Shown piece after piece: positions 33,587 to 46,886 of a stretch of DNA of 64,000 nucleotides (its first letter is position 1; every line of letters begins with the position of its first letter). A program made the position numbers and the translations under genes. Source of the DNA: Burkholderiales bacterium. GTDB lineage: Bacteria > Pseudomonadota > Gammaproteobacteria > Burkholderiales > SG8-39. The stretch covers positions 380,811-444,810 of the forward strand of contig JAOSJV010000011.1 in NCBI GenBank assembly GCA_027493935.1. The letters run 5' to 3'. The notes beneath the pieces were generated by a model. That model was not told the origin of the DNA, made no database searches, and was given only the letters and a program-made list of their open reading frames with translations.

Positions 33587-34438
33587 TCACCGCCGCAGCA
33601 CCAGAGCGAGCGCCGCAACGATCATCAGGCCCCCGACGAGCATCGACGCGGTGACCGTCTCGTCGAGGAGCAGCCAGCCCCACAGGACGCCCAGCACCGG
33701 GATCAGGAACGTCACCGCGAGCGTGCGCGACGGCCCGATGTCGCGCACCAGGGTGAAGAACGCCAGGTAGGCGATGCCGCTGCACACGACGCCGAGCGCG
33801 ATCGCGGCGCTGGTCGCTACTGCCGTCCAGGACGCCGCGCCGGCCTGCGACCAGGCGGGCGAGAGCAGCAACGCCGAGTACGTGATCGATCCGGCGGCCA
33901 GCACCAGCGCCGGCAACTCGCCGGTGTGCTGCTTGATCATCACCCCGCCCCAGCCCCAGAACGCGGCGCCGAGCAGGCCCACCAGGACCGCGACGACTAC
34001 TCGCGCATCGAGCGCCACCGGCCCGAGGTTGACGATCAGCGCGACTCCGCCGACCCCGAGCGCGAACCCGACAATGCGCCGCCCGCCGAGCGGCTCGTGC
34101 AGCAGCCATGCCGCAAACAGCGCGGTCCACAGCGGTACGGTGCCGTTGATGAGCGAGAGGTATCCCGCCGGCAGCGACGCCGCCGCGTAAGCGAAGCACG
34201 CGAACGGCAATACGTTGTTGACGAGGCTGACGCGAAAGAAAGCGCGCGGGTGGGCGAGCAGGCCGACCCGGTATCCCATCATCATCACCGCCGGGAGCAG
34301 GAAAAACGCCGCGGCGAGCGCGCGCATCTCGGCCACGAGCCCGGCGCCGAGCGCAGGCACGGCAACCCGCATGAACAGGTACTGCAGCGACCACATCGCC
34401 GCGAGCGCGAGAAGCCGTGCGAGATCGTAGCTACGCAT
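33587..34438 (-). CDS. DMT superfamily (EamA) transporter
   Basis: 283-aa membrane protein with ten predicted helices in two EamA repeats. RVAVPALGAGLVAEMRALAA and NNVLPFACFAYAAASLPAGY occur in the first repeat, with FLIPVLGVLWGWLLLDETV and GGLMIVAALAL in the second. These are family hallmarks, including the LDE motif. Exporter of small metabolites; substrate not identifiable. Intact frame. The 295 bp up to the rhodanese gene show no supported feature. Confidence 0.9.
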   Translation of the reverse strand: MRSYDLARLLALAAMWSLQYLFMRVAVPALGAGLVAEMRALAAAFFLLPAVMMMGYRVGLLAHPRAFFRVSLVNNVLPFACFAYAAASLPAGYLSLINGTVPLWTALFAAWLLHEPLGGRRIVGFALGVGGVALIVNLGPVALDARVVVAVLVGLLGAAFWGWGGVMIKQHTGELPALVLAAGSITYSALLLSPAWSQAGAASWTAVATSAAIALGVVCSGIAYLAFFTLVRDIGPSRTLAVTFLIPVLGVLWGWLLLDETVTASMLVGGLMIVAALALVLRR

Positions 34439-34733
34439 TGCTCTGGCGGCCCAGGCGGATCCCGCGCCGTACGGCGCTTGCTGTCATGCGGCGGCGCACA
34501 GCGCGCAGATCACGGCGCGTGTCGACGCCGGCGACACGGTGTGGACGCGCGCGAGGGCGATCAGCGCCCCGGCGGCGGACAACGCAACGACCGACGGCCG
34601 GGGCAGCGATCGGCCAGGGGGTCAACGGCTCGACCGGCAGAGCAGGAACATCCCGCAACAGGAGCCCACGGCCCCTCCGCAACGCCTGCATCCCGGGCAT
34701 GATCCCGCCAGAGCGAGGCTTCGCCGGGGCGCG

Positions 34734-35128
34734 CTAGCATTGCTCCCACGGCAGGCCCTCGAAGCGCCAGCCGTTTTCGTGCCGCGATGGTGCATCTCGT
34801 CGAGGTCGCCCTCGAACCCGTGAAGCACGTTGTGTACGCTGCCGAAGCCAGCGCGCTCGAGCGCCTCGCCCGCTTCGGTCGAGCGGTTGCCGCTGCGGCA
34901 GATCAGCACGATCGGGCGGCTGGCGTGGTTGGTGCCGGCGAGCTTCTTCACTTGACCGACGAAATGCGGATTCACCTCCCAGTCGGGGCCGTCGTTCCAG
35001 GACACGTGCAGCGCGCCGGCCGGGTGCCCGACGAAGAGGTACTCCATCTCGCTGCGGCAGTCGATGAGCAGCGCCTGCGGCTCGCGTTGCAGGAACTCGT
35101 AAGCCTCGCGGGGCGTGAGATGCTTCAT
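34734..35128 (-). CDS. rhodanese-like domain protein (one-base frameshift)
   Basis: Single-domain sulfurtransferase, about 131 aa. MKHLTPREAYEFLQ starts the domain, LLIDCRSEMEYLFVGHPAGA follows, and VLICRSGNRS carries the active-site Cys loop. The C-terminus changes frame at the TTTT run 34774-34777; one added base joins DEMHHRGTK to NGWRFEGLPWEQC and a TAG stop. It is transcribed away from metH with about 100 bp between its start and the metH promoter. Confidence 0.85.
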
Positions 35129-35227
35129 CGCAATCGACCATGGCGCAACATATCCGGGAGCGCAGTATAGCGCCGCACGCGGACGCCTCGGTCGGCCCGC
35201 CGGCCGCGGCAGCGCAGGGCGCGTTGG

Positions 35228-35256
35228 TTGACAAAGGACGGGACGCAAAGTAGCCT
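35228..35256 (+). promoter_or_regulatory. metH: candidate promoter of metH
   Basis: Perfect TTGACA (35228-35233), a 17-bp spacer, then TAGCCT (35251-35256). The predicted start near 35263 would begin the transcript right at the 5' edge of the riboswitch-like aptamer. Confidence 0.5.
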
Positions 35257-35263
35257 TGCTTCC

Positions 35264-35317
35264 AGCGCCGATTTGATTGCCAGCTTGCGGGCGCTTAAGA
35301 AATTCGGCTAAAGCGGA
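35264..35317 (+). promoter_or_regulatory. SAM-II riboswitch aptamer upstream of metH
   Basis: The sequence fits the SAM-II layout. Stem P1 is AGCGCC (35264-35269) with GGCGCT (35290-35295), its loop starts GATTTGA and contains GCTTGC, and after P1 come TTAAGAAAT and GGCTAAAG, the SAM-II 3' pseudoknot strand (consensus GATTTRA ... GCTAAA). S-adenosylmethionine binding would report methionine sufficiency to metH. An intrinsic terminator follows 3 bp later, suggesting transcriptional control. Recognition is by eye; a covariance-model search would settle it. Confidence 0.78.
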
Positions 35318-35320
35318 ACG

Positions 35321-35351
35321 ACCCGGTCCGCGCTTGGCTGACCGGGTTTTT
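35321..35351 (+). terminator. intrinsic terminator in the metH leader (riboswitch expression platform)
   Basis: 8-bp perfect stem ACCCGGTC (35321-35328) / GACCGGGT (35340-35347), then a five-T tract, ending 8 bp before the metH ATG. The alternative pairing AAGCGGA with TCCGC (35311-35331) shares bases with both the aptamer edge and this stem, so the two structures exclude each other, as in an attenuator. Confidence 0.8.
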
Positions 35352-35359
35352 GTTTCCCG

Positions 35360-39046
<3,687 letters not shown>

Positions 39047-39150
39047 GGCACGCCCCGTGCACTTCCGCGTGCGCGCGCGCAATCCGCTGCCGGAACCTGT
39101 TCCACACCCCGCGGCGGGCGCCGCCTGCCGCACGCTCCAGGAGAACCCCG

Positions 39151-39498
39151 ATGCAAATCACGCGTCATGAGCCAGGCAAGCTCTTCTCCGGCGCCGTCGA
39201 GGCGAACGGTTTCGTCTTCGTCGCCGGCCAGGTCGCCGACGATCTCGCCCAGGACATCGCCGGCCAGACGCGCCAAGTGCTGGCGCGCATCGATGCGCTG
39301 CTCGCAAGGGCCGGATCCGACAAATCCAAGATCCTCTGGGCGAACGTGTGGGTCACCGACATTCGCAATCGCGACGGGATGAACGCCGTCTGGACGGCCT
39401 GGGTCGACCCGAGGAACCTGCCGGCGCGGGCGACGGTCGAAGCGAAGCTCGCCGATCCGCGCATGCTGGTGGAGGTCGCTTGCGTCGCTGCCAAGTGA
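39151..39498 (+). CDS. RidA family protein (YjgF/YER057c/UK114)
   Basis: 115-aa enamine/imine deaminase-type protein. FVFVAGQVADDLAQDIAGQT, KILWANVWVTDIRNRDGMNA, WVDPRNLPARATVEAKLADP and MLVEVACVA follow the family. The usual active-site Arg appears in LPARATVEAKL. CAGGAG lies 7 nt before the ATG. RidA proteins destroy reactive enamines from PLP enzymes; this paralogue may differ. It lies 104 bp after metH. Confidence 0.9.
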   Translation: MQITRHEPGKLFSGAVEANGFVFVAGQVADDLAQDIAGQTRQVLARIDALLARAGSDKSKILWANVWVTDIRNRDGMNAVWTAWVDPRNLPARATVEAKLADPRMLVEVACVAAK

Positions 39499-39663
39499 CC
39501 GGCGCCGTAGCCTCCCGGCGGCGCGGATTGCGCGACCGATTTCGGGGAGGCGGGCGCGGCGACCGGATCGGGCTGCGCGCGCGGCCGCGTTTGCTGGAGA
39601 CGGACTCGATCGCGTTTGGCGATGCGGCCGACGCGGCGGCGGGCCGATCGTAATCGGGCGTGC

Positions 39664-40327
39664 GTGGATTTTTCCGCTACGGCTGCAGCCACCGGTGCAA
39701 GCGCGATCGCGTGGGCCTGCGCCCTGGCCGGGATCGCAGGGGCGGCCTGGTGCGCCCCGTGGTCGCGGCTGCGCGGGGACGAGCAGAACCACGTGTTCCT
39801 CGGCGCGATCGTCGCCGTCGCGGTGCTATGGAGCATCGACGCGGCGATCGGACCGCTGCCGCGCTTGCACCTGCTCGGCGCTACGCTGCTCTACCTCATG
39901 TTCGGGCTGCCGCTCGCGCTGGTCGCGATGGCCGCCGTCGCGTCGCTTTGCGACGGTCTTCGCTCCGGGCGAGTGGCTGCTCGTCGCGCCGCGCGCCCTG
40001 CTCGGTGGCGTGGCGCCGGTGCTGGCGAGCCACACGGTGCTGCGCATCTGCGAGCGCTGGCTGCCGGCGAACTTCTTCGTCTACGTGTTCGGCGGCGCGT
40101 TCTTCGGCGGCGCCGTCGCGATGCTCTCTGCCGGCGCCGCGACTGCGATCCTGCTCTCCATGCTCGTTCCTGAAGCTGTGCTGCCGCGCGACACGCTGGT
40201 CCCGGTGCTGCTGATGCTCGCCTTCGGCGAGGCGACGCTCACCGGCATGCTCGCCACGCTGATGGCCGTGTACCGGCCGGGTTGGATCCATAGCTTTTCC
40301 GATGAGCGCTACCTGGCTCACAAGTAG
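39664..40327 (+). CDS. CbiM-like energy-coupling factor transporter permease component (one-base frameshift)
   Basis: About 220-aa membrane protein. CAPWSRLRGDEQNHVFLGAI, LHLLGATLLYLMFGLPLALV, PANFFVYVFGGAFFGGAVAM and LAFGEATLTGMLATLMAVYR, then PGWIHSFSDERYL, match the short CbiM-related permeases common in proteobacteria. The frame breaks at TTT 39947-39949; removing one T joins VAS to ATVFAPGEWLLVAPRALLGG. The start (GTG 39664) is tentative; ATG 39622 is possible. Family members import cobalt or nickel. The position just after B12-dependent metH makes cobalt attractive, but that is inference. No ATPase or T component is nearby. Confidence 0.7.
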
Positions 40328-40448
40328 GCGGCGCGCACAACGGCGGCGCGGCCGGCTAGGTGGCGTTCGTCGGGCGCGGCGCGGAAACCGACATCGCCAT
40401 GTTCCTCGAGTCGTTCCGCCTGACTACGCGCTGAGACCCGCGCTCCGC

Positions 40449-41906
40449 CTACGGCCGCCAGAATCGCGGGTTCAGGACCACGACCAGCGTGAAGAGCTCG
40501 AGCCGGCCGAGCAGCATGGCGGAGCTGCACACCCACGTCTGGAAGTCGTTCAGCACGGCGTAGGTGGTGGCCGGGCCGACGCCGCCGAGCCCCGGCCCCG
40601 TGTTGTTCAGGCACGCGACGGCCGCCGAAAGCGCGGTGAGCAGATCGAGGCCGCTCACGGTGAGCAGGAACACCACCACGAGCAGGCTCATGCCGTAGAA
40701 CGACATGAAGGCGAGCACCCCGAACACCACACGCGCTGGCACCACCTGCTGGCCGAGCCGCACCGGAAGCTCGGCACGCGGATGCACGAGGAGCGAGGTC
40801 TCGCGGAACATCTGCTTGACGAGCAGGCGAGCCCGCACCAGCTTGATGCCACCACCGGTCGAGGCCGAGCAGGTCGCGAAAGCGCACAGGAACAGCATCC
40901 AGAGGGGCGCGAACACGGGCCACTGGCCATAGTCGGTGTTCGAGAAGCCGAGCGTGGTGGCGATCGACGCCGTGTTGAAAACGCCGTAGCGCAGCGCGGT
41001 CCCGAGGTCCGGGTAGACGCCGGTGACCCATAGATACAGGGATATACCGATGCAGCTCACGCCGAGCACGGCGACGAAGGCTCTCGCCTCCGAGTCGAAC
41101 GCGTACGGGCGCAGCGTGCGCCGGGTCACCGCGATAAAGTGCGTCGCGTAGCTCAGTCCCGCGACGACCATGAAGAAGACCGCCACCAATTCCACCCCTA
41201 CCGAGTCGAAGTGACCGAGGCTCGCGTCGTACGACGAGAAGCCGCCGAGCGCGAGCGTCGAAAACGCGTGGATCACCGCGTCCAGCCAGTCCATGCCTGC
41301 CACGCGATAAGCGACGATGCATGCCGCCGTGAATCCGACGTAGATCAGCCAGAAGCCCTTGGCGGTCTCGGCGATGCGCGGCGTGAGCTTGGTTTCCTTC
41401 ATCGGCCCGGGCATCTCGGCACGATAGAGCTGGCGCCCGCCCACACCGAGCAGCGGCAGGATCGCGACCGCGAGCACGATGATGCCGAGACCGCCGATCC
41501 AGTGGAGCTCGGTGCGCCAGAGATTCAGCGAGCGCGGCAGCGCATCCAGCCCCGAGAGGACCGTCGCACCGGTGGCCGTCAACCCGCTTGTCGCCTCGAA
41601 ATAAGCATCGGTGAACGACAGGCCCGGAACCGCGATCAGCAGCGGTAGCGACGCCACTGCGGGCAGCGTCACCCACACCAGGAGCACGAGCAAGAAGCCG
41701 TCGCGCGCCGAGAGTTCGCGGCGCGAACGACGCGTCGCTGCGAGTGCAGCCCCGCCGACGACCAAGCAGATCGCCAACGCCTCGTCGTAGGCCCCGTGCG
41801 CGCCATCGGCGATCAGCAGAGAGACCGCGATCGGGGGCACCAGCGTGACCGCGAACAGCAGGATGACGCGTGCAAGGACGTTCAGTACCGGGAAGATGCG
41901 GTTCAT
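40449..41906 (-). CDS. trkH: Trk potassium uptake channel protein TrkH
   Basis: 485-aa inner-membrane K+ translocating subunit. Four pore-loop repeats can be recognised, for example SGLTATGATVLSGLDALP, HAFSTLALGGFSSYDAS, NTASIATTLGFSNTDYGQWP and CLNNTGPGLGGVGP. FGVLAFMSFYGMSL and TWVCSSAMLLGRLELFT are C-terminal family blocks. It is the last gene of the block ntrY-ntrX-trkA-trkH and lies 79 bp downstream of trkA, its cytoplasmic gating partner. Intact frame. Confidence 0.95.
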   Translation of the reverse strand: MNRIFPVLNVLARVILLFAVTLVPPIAVSLLIADGAHGAYDEALAICLVVGGAALAATRRSRRELSARDGFLLVLLVWVTLPAVASLPLLIAVPGLSFTDAYFEATSGLTATGATVLSGLDALPRSLNLWRTELHWIGGLGIIVLAVAILPLLGVGGRQLYRAEMPGPMKETKLTPRIAETAKGFWLIYVGFTAACIVAYRVAGMDWLDAVIHAFSTLALGGFSSYDASLGHFDSVGVELVAVFFMVVAGLSYATHFIAVTRRTLRPYAFDSEARAFVAVLGVSCIGISLYLWVTGVYPDLGTALRYGVFNTASIATTLGFSNTDYGQWPVFAPLWMLFLCAFATCSASTGGGIKLVRARLLVKQMFRETSLLVHPRAELPVRLGQQVVPARVVFGVLAFMSFYGMSLLVVVFLLTVSGLDLLTALSAAVACLNNTGPGLGGVGPATTYAVLNDFQTWVCSSAMLLGRLELFTLVVVLNPRFWRP

Positions 41907-41985
41907 TTCGCGCGGCCCGCGCCGGGTCGGTGCCGGGCCAGGCGGGCGGGAAGGGCAAACCTCACGGCCTGGGGGCGCGTCCGGA

Positions 41986-43413
41986 TCAGATGAAGGCGTA
42001 GCCGACCTGGAAGAGCTTCTCGACCCGCGGGATCATCCGCTTGTTCGCGACGAACATGATGACGTGGTCGTCCGGCTTGATCACGATGTCGTGATGGCCC
42101 ATCAGGACCTGGCTGTCGCGCGTCGTCGTCGCGGCGCCCTCGACGCGCTCGGCCTGCGGCCGCTCGAGCCGGCGGACGATCGCGCCGATCGCCGCCCCGC
42201 GCGGCAGCTGGATGTCCTCGACGCGCTTGCCGATCACCTTGCAGGTCTTCTCGTCGCCGTGCGCGATGAGCTCCAGCGCCTCGGCGGCGCCGCGGCGCAG
42301 GCTGTGCACCGCCACGACGTCCCCGCGCCGGATGCGCGTCAGCAGCTTGCCGATGGTGGCCTGCGCGGGAGAGATCGCGATATCGATCTCGCCGCCCTGC
42401 ATCAGCTCGGCATACGAGCGGCGGTTGATCAGGGCGACCACGCGGCGCGCGCCCATGCGCTTGGCGAGCAGGCAGGCCATGATGTTGTTCTCGTCGTCGT
42501 TGGTGAGCGCGAGAAAGAGATCCATCTCGGCGACGTTCTCCGTCTCCAGCAGCTCCTCGTCGGTCGCGTCGCCGTGCAGCACCAGTGCGTTCGAGAGCTG
42601 CGCCGCGACCTCGGACGCCCGGCGCTTGTTGAACTCGATCAGCTTGACCTGGTAGCGCGCCTCGAGCGTCTTGGCGAGCCGCATGCCGATGTTGCCTCCG
42701 CCAGCGATCATCACGCGCTTGACCGGCTTGTCCATCCTGCGCAGCTCGTGCATCACCTTGCGCACCTGGTCGGCGTCGGCGAGGCAGAACACCTCGTCGC
42801 CCGCCTCGACCAAGGTGTCGCCATCCGGGATAATGGCCTGGTCGCCGCGGTAGATCGCCACGATGCGCGAATCGACCGAAGGGATGTGCCGCCGCAGGTC
42901 TTTCAGCGGATGGCCCACCAGCGGCCCACCCTCGAACGCGCGCACCGCGACCATCGTGACCCGGCCGTTGGCGAAGTCGAGCACCTGCAATGCCTCGGGA
43001 AACTCGATCAGCTTGGAGATGTACTCGGTCACGATCTGCTCCGGGCAGATCGCGAAATCGACGTCGAAGCCGTCCTCGGACAGGATCTCCGGCCGCCGCA
43101 TGAAGCCGGCCGCGCGCACGCGCGCGATCTTGGTCGGCGTGTTGAAGAGCTTGGAGGCGATCTTGCAGGCGACGAGATTGGTCTCGTCGCTCTGCGTCAC
43201 AGCGATCAGCATGTCGGCGTCCTCGATGCCGGCCTCGGCGAGGATCCGCGGATCGGCGGCGCTGCCGGCGACCGCGCGCAGGTCGAAGCGGTCCTGCAGG
43301 TCCTTCAACTTCGACGCGTCGAGGTCGATGACCGTGATGTCGTTTTGCTCGGAAACCAGGTTCTCGGCGAGCGTCGAGCCGACCTGTCCGGCACCGAGGA
43401 TGATGATCTTCAC
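41986..43413 (-). CDS. trkA: Trk potassium uptake NAD-binding regulator TrkA
   Basis: 475-aa peripheral protein that gates TrkH. It has two RCK_N/RCK_C units: the first starts IIILGAGQVGSTLAENL with the NAD-binding GxGxxG, and the second VMIAGGGNIGMRLAKTLE. IDADASKL-like acidic ends of the beta strands, LIAVTQSDETNLVACKIA and LALTNDDENNIMACLLA are typical. Complete, no frame break. Same strand as the upstream ntrX and downstream trkH, the usual betaproteobacterial order. Confidence 0.97.
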   Translation of the reverse strand: MKIIILGAGQVGSTLAENLVSEQNDITVIDLDASKLKDLQDRFDLRAVAGSAADPRILAEAGIEDADMLIAVTQSDETNLVACKIASKLFNTPTKIARVRAAGFMRRPEILSEDGFDVDFAICPEQIVTEYISKLIEFPEALQVLDFANGRVTMVAVRAFEGGPLVGHPLKDLRRHIPSVDSRIVAIYRGDQAIIPDGDTLVEAGDEVFCLADADQVRKVMHELRRMDKPVKRVMIAGGGNIGMRLAKTLEARYQVKLIEFNKRRASEVAAQLSNALVLHGDATDEELLETENVAEMDLFLALTNDDENNIMACLLAKRMGARRVVALINRRSYAELMQGGEIDIAISPAQATIGKLLTRIRRGDVVAVHSLRRGAAEALELIAHGDEKTCKVIGKRVEDIQLPRGAAIGAIVRRLERPQAERVEGAATTTRDSQVLMGHHDIVIKPDDHVIMFVANKRMIPRVEKLFQVGYAFI

Positions 43414-43485
43414 TGCGCGGCTCCGCCGTTCTTCAGCGCGCGGATTGTAGACCGTATCGTCCGCACCGGCGCTCCCGACCGCCGG

Positions 43486-44721
43486 TCAGTCTTCCCTGCG
43501 GCCGGCATTGATCCCCAGCGCCTTCAGCTTGCGGTAGAGGTGGGTCCGCTCGAGGCCCGAGCGCTCGGCCAGCCGGCTGATCGACCCGTCGCGCGCGAGA
43601 TGGTGCTCGAAGTACGCGCGCTCGAAGGCCTCGCGCGCCTCGCGCAACGGGAGATCGAGCGACACGCCGACCCCTGCCGGCGCCGGCCGCAGCAGCACGC
43701 GCTCGACGTCGGCGGCGCCGATCTCGTCCTCGAGCGCCGCAAGCGCGGCGCTCTTGACCACCTGCTGCAGCTCGTCCAGGTTGCGCGGCCAGTCGAAGCC
43801 GCGCAGCAGGTTGAGCGCGGCGGTGGAGAAGGTCCGCGGCGGGCAGAAGCGCGACTCGACCAGGTGCGCGAGCAGCACCGGCGCGATCTCGGGGATCGCG
43901 TCTGCGAACTCGCGCAGCGCGGGCAAATGCAGCACGAGCTCCGACAGGCGCGGTACGAGGTCCGGCTCGAACCCGCGCTCGTCGACGAGCTTGCGCGGAT
44001 CCCCGGAGCAGAACGACACGATGCGCACCTGGCTGCGGTCGGCGCGCGCGGCGACGAAAGCCAGGCTGCGCTGTTGCGCCTTCGAGAGCGCCGCGACGTC
44101 CTCGACGAACAGGATGCCGCCGCCGGCGCGCGCCAGCAGGTCCTGCGGCGCCTCGCCGAGGCCCTGAGCCGCGGGCACGAACGGCGTGTTCGGCCGCTGC
44201 AGCTCGCGTGCATAGACTTCCGGCTGCGTTCCGGGCTCCCCGCGCAGGAGCAGCGGCGCGCCCACGGCGGCGAGCTGCGCCAGGCGCTTGCGCATCTCCG
44301 CGATGACCGGAGAGCGCCCGAGCCGCGCGAGCGTCAGCCGCGATTCGGTCCGCGGCTCTGCGCTGCGCAGCGCGCGTTTCACGGTGCCGAGCAGCTTCTG
44401 CAGCGCGATCGGCTTCTCCAGGAAGTCCATCGCGCCGATGCGCGTCGCCTCCACTGCCGTGTCGATCGTCGCGTGGCCCGACATCATGACCACCGGCATG
44501 TTCAGCGCTCCGCCGGCGGCCCACTCCTTCAGGAGCGAGATGCCGTCGGTGTCCGGCATCCAGATATCGAGCAGCACGAGGTCCGGCCGATCGCGCGCGC
44601 GCTCCTCGCGCGCCGCGGTCGCGTTCTCGGCCAGGCGCACCGTGTGCCCCTCCTCGGACAGGATCTCCGACAAGAGCTCCCGGATCCCCACCTCGTCGTC
44701 GACCACCAGAATCGATGCCAT
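43486..44721 (-). CDS. ntrX: NtrX-like response regulator with degenerate AAA+ domain
   Basis: 411-aa cytoplasmic regulator. The receiver domain is intact (ILVVDDEVGIRELLSEILSE, phosphorylatable Asp in LVLLDIWMPDTDG, Lys in FLEKPIALQKLL). The central sigma54-type AAA+ domain is eroded: Walker A reads RGEPGTQPEVYA instead of GESGTGKE, and no GAFTGA loop is seen, though FVEDVAAL and RGFDWPRNLDEL (R-finger/WPGNVREL region) survive. The Fis-type HTH is intact (HLARDGSISRLAERSGLERT). It therefore probably does not hydrolyse ATP or activate sigma54. It lies 63 bp after ntrY. Confidence 0.92.
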   Translation of the reverse strand: MASILVVDDEVGIRELLSEILSEEGHTVRLAENATAAREERARDRPDLVLLDIWMPDTDGISLLKEWAAGGALNMPVVMMSGHATIDTAVEATRIGAMDFLEKPIALQKLLGTVKRALRSAEPRTESRLTLARLGRSPVIAEMRKRLAQLAAVGAPLLLRGEPGTQPEVYARELQRPNTPFVPAAQGLGEAPQDLLARAGGGILFVEDVAALSKAQQRSLAFVAARADRSQVRIVSFCSGDPRKLVDERGFEPDLVPRLSELVLHLPALREFADAIPEIAPVLLAHLVESRFCPPRTFSTAALNLLRGFDWPRNLDELQQVVKSAALAALEDEIGAADVERVLLRPAPAGVGVSLDLPLREAREAFERAYFEHHLARDGSISRLAERSGLERTHLYRKLKALGINAGRRED

Positions 44722-44784
44722 TGCGCCGCCTCTTTCGCCGCCTCTTCCGTCGCCTCGTTCGGTTCCGCCGCGCGTTGCCGCCCG

Positions 44785-46886
44785 CTACGCCGCGAGGGGG
44801 AAGCGCGACGGTCACTGCCGCGCCCTCCTGCGGTCGATTCTCGATCGACACCGTGCCGTGGTGCTCGTCGACGATCTTCTTCACGATCGCCAGTCCGAGC
44901 CCGGTACCCTTGGGCTTGGTGGTCACGTACGGCTCGAATGCGCGCTTGAGGACGCTCTCGCTGAACCCGCCCCCGTTGTCGGCGACGCACAGCCGCACGC
45001 GCTCGCCGGCCCGATCGGTGCGCACTTCTATGCGCGGATCCTGCCGCCCAGCCAGCGCATCCTGGGCGTTCTGCAGGAGGTTGTGTATGACCTGCCTCAA
45101 CTGAGCGGGGTCGGCGCGCACCGGCGGCAGACCGCTTCCCAGCCGCAGATGCACCGGCACGGCTGAATGCTCGTACAGGGCGTAGACGTCCGTCACCAGC
45201 GCGTTCAGGTCGAGCGGACGCAGCATCGGCGCGGGCAGCCGCGCGTACTCCCGGAACTCGTCGACCATGCTCTTCAGCGCCGCGACCTGCGTGACGATCG
45301 TGCTCGTAGCGCGCTCGAGCGCCTGCGCATGCTCGACCGGCAGCCGGCCGCCGAGCCGGGCCTGGAGCCGCTCCGCCGAGAGCTGGATCGGGGTGAGCGG
45401 GTTCTTGATCTCGTGCGCGAGCCGCCGCGCGACCTCGCCCCACGCGGTTGCGCGCTGCGCTGCGATGAGCTGGGTGATATCGTCGAACACGACGACGTAG
45501 CCCGCGCCCGCCGGCTCGGGCAGCCGCGAGCCGCGCGCCAGGATGATCTGGCCGCCAGCGAGCTCGATCTGGCGCTGCCAGGAGCCCGCGCCCGACGCGC
45601 TGAATCCGCTGCGGATTTCCGCGCCGAGCGCGTCGAATATCGCCGTGCCGGCGAGCGGCCCCGCCAGCGCAGCGCCCGGGATCCTCGCCGAGGATGGCGC
45701 CTGCTCCTGCATTCGCGATCTGCAAGCGGAACGACTCGTCGAACGTGAGCACCCCGGCCGACAGGTTCGCGAGGATGTTCTCGAGGTAGGCCCTGGCGCT
45801 CTCGACCTGCTCGCGCGTCGCCTCTGCGACCGCGCGCGCCTGTCCAAGCTGCTCTGTCATCGCGTTGAACGACCGCGTGAGGACCCCGAGTTCGTCGGCG
45901 GTGGTGACCCGGGCGCGCCGGCTGAAATCGCCCCGGGCGACGGCCTGGGTCGCCTCGGCGAGCACGGCGAGCGGCTCCGACAGGCGCCGCGACAGCACGA
46001 AGGCAAGCGCGATCGACAGGAACAGCGAGAGCAGCAAGGTAAGCGTAAGCGTGATGAGATAGATCCGCTTCAGACCCGCGCGCAGCAGCGCGAGCTCGCG
46101 GTAATCGCCGTAGACCGATTGCACCGTCTCCGCGCTCTCGGCGAGCGCCGCGGGCACGCGCTGCACCACCTGCAGCCAGCGCGTCTCCTCCGACAGCGCA
46201 GCGGCCGAGAGCGGGACGATCACGCGCATGAGTAGCCCACGCTCGCCGACGCCCTCGATCGCCGCGTACTCGCGCGCCGAGCGTGCAGCGCGCAGCGCGT
46301 GCGCGGGCGGCGGGTCCGCCACGAGCTGCATCAGCTCGCGCGATGCGCTCGCGAGCACCGAACCGCTGCCTGCGACGAGCGCCACGTCGTCGGCCCCGGC
46401 CTGCTCCCGCAGCCGGTTCAGCGCCACCGACTGCACCGCCGGCGACAGCTCGGAGAGGTCGAGCGCCATGGTGCGCGACTTGCGCCGCAGATCCGCCAGC
46501 ATGTTGTCGAGCACGCTGCGGCCGAGATCGAGCCCCTTCTCGAGCGCGGTATCCACGCGCACGTTGAACCACGACTCGATGCTGCGAGTGAGGAACTGCA
46601 CCGAGACCGTGTATACCAGGACACCCGGCACGATCGCCATCACGACGAAGATCGCGAGAAACCGAAGCGTGAGGCGCGAGCCGAACACCCGCGCCCTCAG
46701 CGCGCGCCGCAGCATAAGCAGCTGGTAGGCGACCAGGACGAAGAGCCCGGCGGCAAGCACGCCGTTCAGAACGAGGAGCAGCGGGTAGTGGCGTGCGAGC
46801 AGCGTCGTGGTGGCGCTCGACCCGGCCGCGAGCAGGAACACCAGGATGCCAGAAAGCGCCGCGCAGACGACGAGCAGGTAAGTCAT
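44785..46886 (-). CDS. ntrY: NtrY-like sensor histidine kinase (two frameshifts)
   Basis: Membrane sensor kinase partner of NtrX, 699 aa when repaired. Helices near MTYLLVVCAALSGILVFLL, at VLNGVLAAGLFVLVAYQL and after LTLRFLAIFVVMA; a periplasmic region; a second membrane span before HAMP (RRLSEPLAVLAEATQAVARG); a PAS segment (NILANLSAGVLTFDESF); phospho-acceptor HEIKNPLTPIQ; and ATP site QVIHNLLQNAQDAL, DNGGGF, GTGLGLAIVKKI. The frame is broken near 45675 (GEDPG to ALAGPLAG) and at the GGGGG run 44796-44800, each by one extra base; both fixes together give a clean TAG end. The ATG overlaps the stop of the DUF4390 gene. Confidence 0.92.

Noticed and set aside
35236-35262. GGGACGCAAAGTAGCC resembling the 3' half of a c-di-GMP-I riboswitch
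   Set aside because: The GGCAAA half is missing, and the sequence falls between the -35 and -10 of the best promoter, so it would not be transcribed as an aptamer. The SAM-II pattern just downstream fits better.
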